From assembly GCA_024305405.1 (NCBI GenBank), contig JAKNDB010000109.1:5828001-5892000 (forward strand): a DNA stretch of 64,000 nt. Reading direction: 5' to 3'. The notes under the pieces are model-generated. The model did not search any database, was not told where the DNA came from, and saw only the letters and a program-made list of their open reading frames with translations. Shown piece after piece: positions 53,456 through 64,000 of the stretch. Made by a program: the position numbers and the translations under genes. Positions within the stretch are counted from its first letter, which is position 1; every line of letters begins with the position of its first letter. Source of the stretch: Dirofilaria immitis (Eukaryota; Nematoda; Chromadorea; Rhabditida; Onchocercidae).

Positions 53456-54133
53456 ATGCAGGTCACCTTGTTTAATGTCATAATACTACAGTGGCTAAAT
53501 TTGACATGGGGTATCGTCCAAAACTTTTTCAAAGAAAAACCTATAAATCAGGTAGGTCATTTCATGCAGTTTTGAATTTTCAATTTGTCGCTTCTTAATT
53601 CGCATTCAACAGTGGAAAATAAAATAACTTCGTAATGTTCCAGAGTGTATTACTTGGCGAAGATGTACTTCTGAAATGTTCTGCTCATCAGTCAGCACTG
53701 GTTAGCCAGTGGAGAAATAATGATGGCAGTCTTTTGGGGTAAATTTCTCATCATTCTTTGGATATTTTAAATTGTTACCTTAAAATGTATTTGAGTTAAT
53801 TTACGTGGACTCTACTTTGAATTTTAATATGTTCTCTACGGTTGAAAAGTTGAAAATTGTTTTTATATCCCGAATAAGATATCGAAGGTGAAACCCTGAA
53901 AAATCTAACATGGGGAAAGATGCTATAACATAATAGCAGTAATTATTTTTAGTTTTCACAAGGCTGGGAAATTAACAGGACATGAAGGTCGGTACAGCTA
54001 TGTGACTCATAGTCCAGATGAAAAGCATTTAAAATTGAAAATGTGACACTGAGAGACGATGGCTTATTTGAGTGTCAAATGACACATCCCAGCCTAGGTG
54101 CTTATCGAGCATCTGCCTCCATCACTGTCTTAG
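53456..54133 (+). other. syg-2: syg-2 exons 1-3: signal peptide and Ig domain 1
   Basis: Exon 1 encodes a signal sequence (MQVTLFNVIILQWLNLTWGI) and the first strand FFKEKPINQ. Exon 2 has the first Cys and Trp of the fold (VLLKCSA, SQWRNNDG). Exon 3 has DDGLFECQMTHPSLGAY with the second Cys. In SYG-2 and nephrin homologues this first domain is the main trans-binding module. Exon 3 reads into a stop unless one base is added near the A run 54031-54034, after which HL-K-ENVTLRDDG appears as in the family. Confidence 0.85.
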
Positions 54134-57100
54134 GTAAGTTAATTACCTCATTTATTTCAACAATTCTTTTAAATGCGTGCTGATTGTCATCATCCAAGTC
54201 GTTCTTATAACTTCGTAAATGTTGTGGAACCGTATTTTAAATAATCATCTTTTTAATGAGATAATGAGATTTAAAGCATATTTTATCATTTGAACGAAAA
54301 TTGTGAGAAACGTTGTTAGAATAACTCAAGTTTAAGCGTCTAGATTTTCATAAAAATGCCAAAAGTAATTCTGTTGAAAATCCGATTATCGCTTTGTTTA
54401 TTATCGGTTTGTGAATTCCTTATCCTTGAATATTAATAAGGTGTATTACTTGTGCAATTAGCGATAAAGCTTATTCGTTAAATATGATAGAGCGAAAGAA
54501 TATAAGATATTCATTTTTAAATACTCACCCTGTTGTTTCTTATCTGCATTTTAATTTTCTTATTAGGCAATGTCGTTAGAATAACTCAAGTTTAAGCGTC
54601 TTTCAGTACCTCCTGAAAAAGTTACTATTATGAATATTGATCCTGGTTCTGTTATTAATGTTATCGAAGGAAATGATTATAATCTAAGTTGCGTGGCATC
54701 CAATGGAAAACCTTATGCAATTATAAATTGGTATATTCATGGGAAGAAGATTGAGAACAATATTAAACGATGGACGGAAACGAATACAAATCGTACAGTC
54801 ACTGCCTTCGCAACGCTTTCCTGGAAGCCTCGGTACATTTTTAATAAACAAATTCCTTTAGTTTTCGAATATAAACGAAGTTTTATATTTCAACATTCCA
54901 TTATTTTTACAGGAGAAGTGACGCTGGAGCGGTTCTCATTTGCGAAGCTCTGCATCCATCAACTTCTAGTCATTTGAGAGTAAATGTCACATTTAATATT
55001 ATATGTAATCTTTAAAAATTCATTTCTTTAGTTTCAGTGTTTTAAATGAAGCTAAATGTAAAGTACAAAAACCCTCTGTATGATTGAAATTAGTATTGTT
55101 TGACGATTTTTTTATTTTACATCATATATTATACGTTATATATTTTAATTTGCTATCATTTTTCCTATTTGTAAGAATCAATCTGTATACAGGTCGAATC
55201 TTTTACTTCAGTAAGGCTTTTTAAACCAGCATCAGTTGTTGCTTACTTTTCAGATCCTTCAGAAGTGCCGAAGATAGATATTTTGAGTCGACCTGGTATT
55301 ATAAAATCTGGCGATAATATTTCTTTGAAATGTTCAGTTATTGGAGGCAATCCGCCACCCAGACTTCTTTGGTTTCTTCATCGAAACGTTATTAGTAGCA
55401 ATTATACGTATAATGAATCAACGAAAGTTTGTTATTTATAATCTGAATATTTCTATGTACCATAAATCTGTTTATATTATTTTTTGGAAATATATGCAAA
55501 TTAGAGATTCTCTCTCTTTCTTTCTCTCTCTCTCTCCCTCTCTCTTTGGTCTGATATTAAAAGAAAAGAGTAAAAACTGGAACCAAAATGTCTAACACTT
55601 TACGATTTATCACCATCTTCCGTTTCAAAGTAATATATTTCTAGTTAAACTATTCCGCTTTTTCAAATACAATAAGTAACAAACTTCCATAAAAAACTTT
55701 TAGTCATCCATTGCTTCCACATTCAAATAATTAATACCTTTGAAAATCTAGAACAAGTCATAAAATTTTATCTTGTACTCTTATTTAAATTCTATTCTGT
55801 TTCCCATTTTCTTCCATTTGCCTAATCTCCTCTCGCTGCTCTTCCGATAATTGCAGATTTTTTTTTGGAAGAGTGATAAGAAAGTTTTAGTAGTGATATG
55901 TTATCACGGTTCGTTGCAGAGGATTTTTGCTTGCTGAAGAAGTTTTTTATTACAGAAAGCAGAGAAGACTTCTTAGGGAACCAGATAATATTTTTAGGAA
56001 ACTGTGAATATTTATTCAATGGTGGTTGATGCAAATGACAATGGTGCTGTGTATGAATGCCAATCAACAAATTTGGCTGATGATGAACCTTTGTCGGAGG
56101 GCATTCGCCTTTCGGTTTCATGTAAATTTTTAAAATTCTGGTATTAGGAAATTATGTTTTTAAATTCCGTATGAAATTTCAAATTCTAGATGCTCCTCGT
56201 GGCATTGAAATATCCAGCGAAACAACTGCACGAATCGGGCGCACAGTTATAGTACAATGTAGAACAGAGTATGTTTTTTTAATTTGTCTTATTTTTATAT
56301 TAAATGATAGATAAGGCATTTGTTGAATAGTTACACATGTAATTAAGAAAAAAGAATGATAGATTTTATTGAAATATGAATTTGCTTTAGTGGGTGACGA
56401 TGTCAGACAACATAAATTTTAGTTTATCAAACCCAGCATCCAAGATTTCTTGGCTAATTAACGGTCAGACAGTGCAGTTAGCGAGTCATTCATATTTGGA
56501 GGAAACTACTGGGACGATTACTGTTTCAAATTTAACCATAAGTCCAACTGATGTATATGTCAGTAAGAATCAAATTAATGTTCAATGTATTGCCACGAAC
56601 GATGAAGGGGCAACAAGCAAGCAACTAGTCATTCACGTTCTATGTAAGTTTTATTTTTCATTGAGATATGAGGATTAATCATTGACTTCTCGATCAATTT
56701 TGATGTATAGCTTCAGTAATTGTTATCGGATTTCTAGCACCGCCCATGGAACCGATTATTTATGGATTTGAAGGATTAACGCTCCTGGAAGGTGAAACTT
56801 TGAACCTTACATGCGAATCTCAAGGAGGAAATCCACTTGCGACATTAACGTGGTTTAGGGTATTGAAAAGGTTTTAATTTTTTTCTAGGTTGTAATTCGA
56901 GTAGTAGATCTATGATCAAAGCTTTGGATAGAAGAGTTTCCGGAAAGTCAAGTTTTCATTCTTAAATGCAGGATTTTTGTATTCCTTTTAAGATTTCTTT
57001 TGCCATTTTTAATTTTGTCTTTCCTCAAAATTTTCTGTTATTATAGCGAAATTTCAAACACAAATATAAGTTTCGCTGGAAGGAGGTTAGGCTGTTGGTG

Positions 57101-60100
57101 GTTTAATTTAGTTTGTCCTGTGATCACTGTGTTGTCTTAGTTTCTTCACACTTTAATTGTTATGCACGTATGCCTATTAAAGAGTTAAAATGACTAGTAA
57201 AAGTGAAAGTCGTAATCTCTGAGTGCCCAACTGTTTGTTATTCAAACATCAGTAAAAAGTTGGTCCATATGTGGATTTCGCAATTTTATAAGGAAAAAGA
57301 ATGCAAATAGAAGCGCACGAACTTATCAAGATTTCTTACTTTTGTCTTATCTTCATTGTCGTGTTTGTATGCATATATTATTAACGTATCGGCATGTACT
57401 ATTTTTAGCTCAGCGAATCAAGAACTGCTATATCGGGTGACATTTCGCAAAGTGCGATATCAGTTGTTCTTGATCGTACGATGAATAATCAACAATTGAA
57501 ATGCGAAGCGTTAAATGGAGCACTGGATGAACCACTTGCTGTCATAAAAACCCTGAGTGTTTCATGTTAGTGATAAGATTCTTAGATTTTAACGGTTTTT
57601 GGACCGATGTACTTTGGAATGATTAAAGAAATTGGAATATTTTGTCCATGAAAAAGTTTTCAGTTCCACCACGGCAAGTTATTGTGCGTCAAGACGATCG
57701 AACTAGACGACTGATCATAGCGGGAGAAATCACGAAACTTCTTTGCTTAATCCATTCTTCAAATCCAATTGCGGAATTGATGTGGACTTTCCCAGTTGCT
57801 GTCAGTTCCGAGCTGCTGTTTGAAGAAAAACGCAGTAATCGATCGTAAGTTTAATAATCTTGTTCAGTGTCGATGTAACTCTGTAACCCTACTGTTCAAG
57901 CTGTCTTGATTTAAAACATTTTAAGGAATCAAGAGTATGGTGGATATGAGGTGGAAAGTGTTGTTGAGTTCATTCCAACGGAAGAGATGGATGGTGGTGA
58001 GATTCGGTGTACTGCATCGCATCCGCAGTGGATTGAGCAGAAAGTTGCAGTATATCCGTTGAATATTCTTTGTATGTTATATTTTTCAGTTATTGGAAAA
58101 AAGTTGAAATGATTGCTGCGGTTTTTGTAGCCTTTAAGAGATTTACTTTACATAATGTATAGTCTTTAGTTGCTCCGCGAATGGCAGTGGATGGGCCTTT
58201 GGCTATTGTTATCAGTGAAGGTGATGATTTCAAAGAAAATTTAACGTTACGTGCTAATCCACCAGTTAGTACTTGGAGATGGCGAAAAGATGGTTCATAT
58301 TTTGATCATGTGGTAGGATCTATTACAGCAAGAGGTACATTTTACAATTCATGCACATTTTTTTATTTTTATTTTTGATGTCTATTTGTTGATCAATTTC
58401 AGGAAATTCTTTACAGGGCCAATCTTGTCTGGACGTTCAGTTACCAGATTTGATAGCGGTCTTTTTATGCTTATAGCGGGAAATAGTGTTGGCACGGTCA
58501 ATGTTACAGTTCATGTAACTGTGGAATGTAAGCATTATTGTCTTGTCATAAATCTCTTCTGTGTTTGCCCGCTAATAGAAAATAATACGCATCAAAAAGC
58601 TTTTCAGAAATTTCCGATGTATATTCCAGCTTCCTAAAGAAAATTGGAAGAAACACTTATTCTGTAAGTAAATTGCTTTATGCAAATTTCTTTAAATATT
58701 CAGATGCAGCGTATGTGACGCACATAACTTCGCCAGTGATAGCGTCGGCAGGGGAGGAGGTAGTTATGGAATGTGAAGTAGATGGCGTTCCTAAACGCGA
58801 TGGTATGGTAAAATGGTTACACGGAGAACAAATTATTCGAGGGATGTCACTTGTTGGACAAACCAGAGCTGTTGTGCGACTTAATGCTTCTTTGAAACAA
58901 GTGGTTCGTATACCTGTCTTGCCGATAATGGAAAAGGAGTGGTTAGTTTTCTTGATTTACATTTTCAAGTGAATTTCGACTTGTCGCGTCTAATTCTCAA
59001 TAATTACTACTCTACTTGAATTATGATGTTCTCTATTAATTTCTTTGAATGTAGTGAGGATTATAAGTCACAGTGAATTGGTTGTCTTTAATGGAATTTA
59101 ATATTAGATTTTAGAATTCTTGTATTATTTAAGGTTAATAGCACTGTGGCTTATCTTTTGGTGAACCATGCACCAGCAATCGTTAGGCAGCCATCACTTT
59201 TACGAGCAGCTGGACCGATAGGTGAACAGGTGCAACTGCGCTGTAGAGCACACGCAGTTCCAGATGCTCATTTTCAGTGGATTGTTCAAGGTCAATCAAG
59301 TCCAATCCGGCGTAATAATTCTAAATATTCCTTCACGACCCTTCAGTTAAATTATTCCGCATTTGAGGTTGGTATCCATTTCCGTAATTTGAAGAATCTT
59401 TTAGTTTTGGAAAATTTGCAAATTTAAATAAGATTGAAAATTTGTTGAGCAGTTATTAAAAGAAATAAGAAATATGCTAATTCCAGAGTATGCTTTATAT
59501 TTCCTCCCTGGATCGTTATGATTATCAGCATCCGGTTAAATGTTTCGCAATAAATAGATATGGAGAAGATACTGTTGAGATCCGTGTCAGTCCTCCAACA
59601 GCCCCAGACACTCCAGTCTCGTTACGAGTTTCAAATATTACAAAAAGTTCTGTATCATTTAACTGGATTCCTGGTTTTGATGGAGGTTCGGAACAAATAT
59701 TTGAAATTCGTTATCGAACGTCTATGGAAAATTTTTATCATATCGTTAATTCGTCACTTTCGGTTGGTTTTCGGAATCTTAAGAATTTCACATTATTGTT
59801 GCCGAATAAAATAGATTGAAATGGCGGATTGCATTTGCATATATCAATAAATTTTTTCACTACTGCGATGCATTCTATAAAGAACCCATATAATGTTCAG
59901 TAGGTTTAAAATATAAAATACTTTGTGTCCCTTAGTTTTTTGTGCATATAATCTGGATTTTATTGGGAAATTTCAGGGAGTAGAAATCTGAGGACTGGAA
60001 CCAGCTTGTATGTACGAAGTCTCAATCCGATCACGGAATAAACGTGGTATGGTATCAGAATTTTCTCGACCACCTATTATTGTATACACAAAAGACGAGT

Positions 60101-61481
60101 ACGGAATGGATGTCGTTAGTGCGACAAAGGTTGGCGGCTATTCTTCTCATATTTTAGAATTTTCAACTTTTTAATACTTTAAAACTCTTTTGAATGTTTT
60201 GAAGAATTAAATTGTGGGATAGTAAAACGCTAAAATTGCATTGTTTGTTTTAGAACGGTTTTTTCTCTGTATCAGTAATCGTATTATTTGGTGTATGTTG
60301 CTTAATTCTGCTATTAATAAATTGCTTTCTGCTCTGTTATATGCATCGACGGAAACGAAGGAAGAAGATGCAAGGTGACTTTGATAACATTTAATTCTTT
60401 CACTTCTTGAAATCCTAATGAATAGGTTTTATTAATTTTTCTTAATAATAAAATTATCTTTTATGCTTTTCACTCTGTGTAATTTTCCAGAAAAACGGAG
60501 ATGATAAGAAATGCTAATAATAGTGACTCAGACGTAAGATTGGTACAGATGTACGGAGCATTAACAAGTGTTGAAAGCCCATGTAGACCAAGTTCAACCA
60601 ATACAAACCGAAGTGAATTAGGTCACGAACCAGAGTCCGAGGATGACCAGAGTTTACGAACAATGATTGTATGTGCTAATTTATTTTGCAAATATTCTCT
60701 ATTCATGTTTTCTCTGAGTACTTATTTTATACTCTTTATGTTGACTGGAATTTATTTTTGAGGAGGTTAGTCCGAATGGATATGTGCAGCAAGTAGATCC
60801 AGTTAATTATTATGAACGGGAATGTTTGGTTGAATATGAATTTGATCGTAAGTCGTAACTTTCCATAATTTATTTTCCATCTCATTTTTGTTCTTTTCTT
60901 ATTTTTATTGCTAAAAATAGCCTATCAGTTTTTAGCAAATCTATATGGTGATGTCATCAAATCAAGTACGTTGCAAGGGACACTGCATAATTACGACAAT
61001 CTTCGCTATCCTGTATTTCTTTTTCGAATCTTTCTCTTTATTTGAAATAAAACAAACAAGAAAGAATATCTGCGTTTTCTGCAATTCTTCAATTAATTGA
61101 TGAATACAATTGGAAATTTCTATAAGTTAAAATTTTCACTATTTTTCAAAAGTTATAGATTATTAGCTAAAATTGTGGACTGCAAAATTTTTTTCATGTA
61201 GAAGGTGTCGGAAAACTGTGATACATCAGTCAGCTTTATGGATAGAGGTTCACTATCACTAATGACAGATGATGTTGATTCTGTACGACGAATACATAAA
61301 CCACATGTCATTAATTCCTGTTCTTCAATCAGTTTGATCGCAAATAATAACAACGCAACTCCGCAAATGTTGAGCACATTTCTACGTCATGGTAAATACA
61401 TACCGCTCCATTTAATTTCGCGCATATTAACGGTGATCTTGTGTAAATCTTATTTTAGAAGCCTGGTTTCATGTAAAATAA
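53456..61481 (+). CDS. syg-2: SYG-2 / nephrin-family immunoglobulin adhesion receptor
   Basis: I assembled 25 exons with GT-AG junctions and matching phases, about 1253 residues once three missing bases are allowed for. Exons: 53456-53551, 53644-53738, 53953-54133, 54607-54832, 54913-55004, 55254-55426, 55998-56121, 56190-56268, 56423-56643, 56738-56859, 57409-57565, 57664-57844, 57926-58071, 58170-58334, 58417-58527, 58704-58941, 59134-59367, 59487-59762, 59977-60129, 60254-60374, 60491-60668, 60763-60847, 60921-61012, 61202-61391 and 61459-61481. Architecture: signal peptide, eight Ig domains with Cys pairs plus one without, one fibronectin III domain, membrane span, tail. Order and length match nematode SYG-2 and vertebrate nephrin. 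In C. elegans, SYG-2 on guidepost epithelial cells binds SYG-1 on the HSN axon and fixes synapse position. Faults in frame: exon 3 (A run at 54031), exon 16 (about 58899), exon 21 (A run at 60491) and an in-frame TGA in exon 19 (59989-59991). The last exon is the least certain; without splicing at 61391 the frame runs on to about 61550. Confidence 0.9.
54315..54601 (+). repeat. 27-bp direct repeat within syg-2 intron 3
   Basis: The bases GTTAGAATAACTCAAGTTTA and the next seven occur exactly at 54315-54341 and 54575-54601, 260 bp apart in the same intron. The second copy directly abuts the TTTCAG acceptor of exon 4. One copy may have been duplicated during repair or be part of a small insertion. 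Confidence 0.92.
58170..58527 (+). other. syg-2: syg-2 exons 14-15: Ig-like domain without the disulfide cysteines
   Basis: This domain keeps Ig features (EGDDFKENLTLRANPP, then WRWRKDGSYF, then DSGLFMLIAGNSVGTV). The first Cys position reads LRA and the Y-x-C position reads F-M-L. Both cysteines are therefore absent together, which is consistent with a real non-disulfide domain rather than a sequence error. It lies after six canonical Ig domains and before two more, the position of the spacer region in vertebrate nephrin. That correspondence is my inference. Confidence 0.75.
59580..60129 (+). other. syg-2: syg-2 exons 18-19: fibronectin type III domain
   Basis: After the last Ig domain comes PDTPVSLRVSNITKSSVSFN and WIPGFDGGSEQ-FEIRYRT, the A to C strands of a fibronectin III fold. 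Exon 19 continues with GLEPACMYEVSIRSRNKRG and SEFS, the F-G strands. Exon 19 is 153 nt, phase 0 at both ends, yet its fifth codon is TGA, where homologues have a sense codon before G-L-x-P. Confidence 0.85.
60254..60374 (+). other. syg-2: syg-2 exon 20: transmembrane segment
   Basis: A hydrophobic stretch (VSVIVLFGVCCLILLLINCF) is followed by the basic stop-transfer cluster HRRKRRKKMQ. This is a single-pass type I topology with the C-terminus in the cytoplasm. Confidence 0.9.
60491..61481 (+). other. syg-2: syg-2 exons 21-25: cytoplasmic tail
   Basis: The tail is polar and Ser/Asn-rich, with tyrosines in contexts that could be phosphorylated: VQMYGALT, VNYYERE, LVEYEFD and NYDNLRYP. Exon 21 needs one extra base in the A run at 60491-60495 to join exon 20 in phase. 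Exon 23 is taken to end at 61012 because that donor gives phase 0 with exon 24. The final residues (AWFHVK) depend on splicing 61391 to 61459 and are tentative. Confidence 0.65.
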
Positions 61482-64000
61482 TTGGTGAGATTCAGTCAGA
61501 CATAGTAGTCTTCGACAGCGCCGTAATAGATAAAATATTTTCCAAGCTGTAGTGCAGGTCAGAATTGATGTGGGAAGTTGTTATCAGTGTCAACATAACG
61601 ATTAGAAAATCGTATTTATGGTTGCGTGGAATAGCAATACGTGTTTTTGGTTTGCATAATATTCAAGATATCATTATCAGGATGTTTTTATTGATATGCA
61701 TTTATGTTATTCTCAAATAAATTAACTCCGGTGTTTGCCGACGGGTTTTTCTTTTTTTTCTTCGTTCAGAGTTATACTCTTCTGTCGCAACTTTTTTCAA
61801 TGTCTTATTCTCTTAAATTCCATATTTCTGAGTTGCATACTTAATTTAGCATTTCTACCATATCTATATTTTCCTTCTTGCTTAAAATATACTAAGAACT
61901 TTTTGAAAACAACGCATCTGGATTTATTATAATTTAAACCAATCACACAATTATTTATGTATTGCCTTTTTGTTAATTGGTTACTAAATTGTATTATTTT
62001 GTTCAATAACTGCCTCATCGTGCGTCTGCAGATTTTATACTAGCTTTTCGAAATTTTAATTTTCACAAAGTTCGAATACTTTATATTTGAACAACCATTC
62101 ATTTTAGTCAAACATATTTTCTATTATTAAGTGCGCATAGATTAGTTCGCTAATCCAATTTTGTTAACACATGTGTTTGTAAATTTTGTCTTAAATTTTA
62201 TTTTTAGTTACCCTTAGTTTGCTCAAACCGAGTCTTACAATTTTTAATTATTCGTGTAAGCATGTCAAGCTGTTAGAAATAGTGTTTACAACATATGAGA
62301 AGTCGTACGTTATGATGTTCTAATATAAACTTTTAATAAACATTTTTTCATTTTTTTTTGATGTAAGCATATCAGTTTCTTCAGTAGCCAGGTGTGTGGT
62401 TGTGACCTTAACACATTTTATTAAATATTCTCAAGTTTAGGTTAAGGACGTTCTACTAGTCTGTGATTATCGGATTAGCTTTAAATTGGTCTTGAATAGG
62501 AGTTAGTAGAATCGGAAGTAACATCGGCAAGAGAAGATTTTGTGAATAGTTTGATCTTTAGGATCGGGAATGAAGATGAATTTTTCTAGTTATGTAAGCA
62601 AAGTAATTAGAGGGTTGAAATTGCGTTATAATTTTTTGGATCTAAGATTGTGCAATTATTGAAGTTAAGTTTTGCAAATCCTTAAAAGACAAGGAGAGAA
62701 AGGAAATTTTACAAGTTTTTACATAAAATTAGGAACTAATTATGGACTCCTTTAATGATATTGAAACGATATCGATAGCAAGGGACAAGATTTGTATTCT
62801 TTGATGAAATATTTCGAAAAATCACCATGGATACCAGGGTAGCGTATGGATTGGAGGAGCAATGGACGAGGTAGGAATGGATGCTGTTTAGATAAGATTA
62901 ATGTGCTCACGTTTCTATGCATAAGTTTGATCTGTCGTCGAATGCCTTGCTGTTACTCGCTGCTCTACGTTTTCAATGTCCACCTTCTCCTGCTCGTTCA
63001 CTGCCGACTTTTTACTACAGAACAGCGATTTAAACGACATGCACTGCCTACAGATCATATCGTGGTATTTCTCACTTTCATCTTTCATTAATAAAATATT
63101 TCATTTGTTTTATTAACTGTTGAACCTATATTCATCAATAGAAATATCTCATAAAGTTACTTGGAGCGTCTAAAATGATGATAGTTTCACCTGGTCTAGA
63201 TTGCATTTACAAAGTATTTTTGAAATTCCTACCATATTTTGAAGGAAGTAATTTTTATTCATTTCCTTCTATTTGCTTTGAAATCTTCGAAATGAGAAAG
63301 AAAGAGTAAATTAATCACATACGATTTGTTACCGAAACAAACGATCTCTTAAAGTACTGAAATTTCGATTAAATAATAAAAGGTCATCCTGTAGGTACAT
63401 TCATCCTTTTCCAATGTTTCTGTCGCCGATTGGGTAGTTGTTATTTCAGATGAATCAGAAGTTGAATTCCAAGAAAGGTTTCTACATGGAAAAATTTGGT
63501 TAGGCAATTCGACATTAAACTTTAAACCGCATGGCCAGACGGAAAATTTTTCCGCTCATAACGATGTGCTTTCCATTTTTGAAATTTCACAAGTAATTCT
63601 GCAAACAAAATGCGATAAAATCCAGTTAAGTTTATTTCTATTCAGAAAAAATGTTTTCTTCCATTCCGAAATTTCTGAAAGTTGTTTCAAAGGCATTTAT
63701 TCACTAGATGCAAAACAGTAATTTTTATCAGGGACAAGGAAGGACTTTTGAATTTGTTTTCTCGCGATACTATTACAAAGGTACCAACCACAAACGCATA
63801 TATCTAGAGTGCCTAGAAAAGTGGACTCATTTTTAGAGCTAATAAAAGAATTTAAAAATACGTTATAACTTTTTTCCATAATCAAGACCTTGTACTAGGC
63901 TTTAAAGACCAGTTTTTTAAATTCAGTTTATCAATCTTGTTATTAAAGATACTCGAATGGAGACGTGCTATTTGTTAAATGAATATTTCCGTAAATTTTG
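61482..64000. other. 3' region of syg-2 and downstream sequence
   Basis: No gene is recognised. An AATAAA at 61716-61721, 235 bases after the proposed stop, is a plausible polyadenylation signal. Another AATAAA-like hexamer is at about 62334. Open frames here (61735-61932, 62846-63091, 63697-63885) are short and featureless. Confidence 0.45.

Noticed and set aside
58401..58420. A further homopolymer frameshift in syg-2 at the start of exon 15
   Set aside because: Using the acceptor TTTACAG ending at 58416 instead of the one at 58402 gives correct phase without any missing base.

Overview
This is an AT-rich eukaryotic window with small, intron-split genes. It is most likely from a parasitic nematode, probably a clade III (spirurid or filarial-type) species. 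The evidence is short introns ending in TTTCAG or TTTTAG, start codons placed a few bases after a TTTCAG-like acceptor (typical of spliced-leader genes), an old BEL/Pao retrotransposon remnant, and a nephrin-type gene whose predicted length fits nematode SYG-2. The genus cannot be fixed from the sequence alone.

Layout. (1) 1-2472 is a very large, almost perfect inverted repeat. Its arms are about 915 bp and its loop about 640 bp, and the loop carries a decayed BEL/Pao integrase. The left arm touches the window edge and may continue. (2) 2473-8482 has no supportable gene. (3) 8483-10702, minus strand: a six-exon gene for a small type I membrane protein with one CUB domain, one LDL-receptor class A domain, one membrane span and a cysteine-rich juxtamembrane stretch. 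(4) 10703-20423 is gene-poor, with micro- and minisatellites. (5) 20424-24768, minus strand: an eight-exon C2H2 zinc-finger gene with six N-terminal fingers and a C-terminal finger pair of the hunchback/Ikaros (HIL) type. (6) 24769-53442 is a gene-poor interval of about 28.7 kb separating the two divergently transcribed genes on either side. It holds simple repeats, a MITE-like inverted repeat at 47201-47772, and some coding-looking minus-strand pieces at 34.2-35.6 kb that I do not recognise. (7) 53456-61481, plus strand: a 25-exon nephrin-family cell-adhesion gene, the probable syg-2 orthologue, reconstructed with matching intron phases throughout. (8) 61482-64000 holds its 3' region and nothing else I can identify.

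The three recognisable genes all suggest nervous-system or developmental roles: an auxiliary-subunit-like CUB/LDLa membrane protein, a developmental zinc-finger regulator and a synaptic-specificity adhesion receptor. There is no sign of an operon.

A recurring anomaly is that all three otherwise well-conserved genes carry reading-frame faults. Most are single-base losses, several in homopolymer runs, and two are in-frame TGA codons inside exons of correct length and phase. The two arms of the inverted repeat also differ, as far as I compared them, only by one base in a T run. The simplest reading is consensus error in the underlying assembly. Real inactivation or stop-codon readthrough remains possible for the TGA cases.
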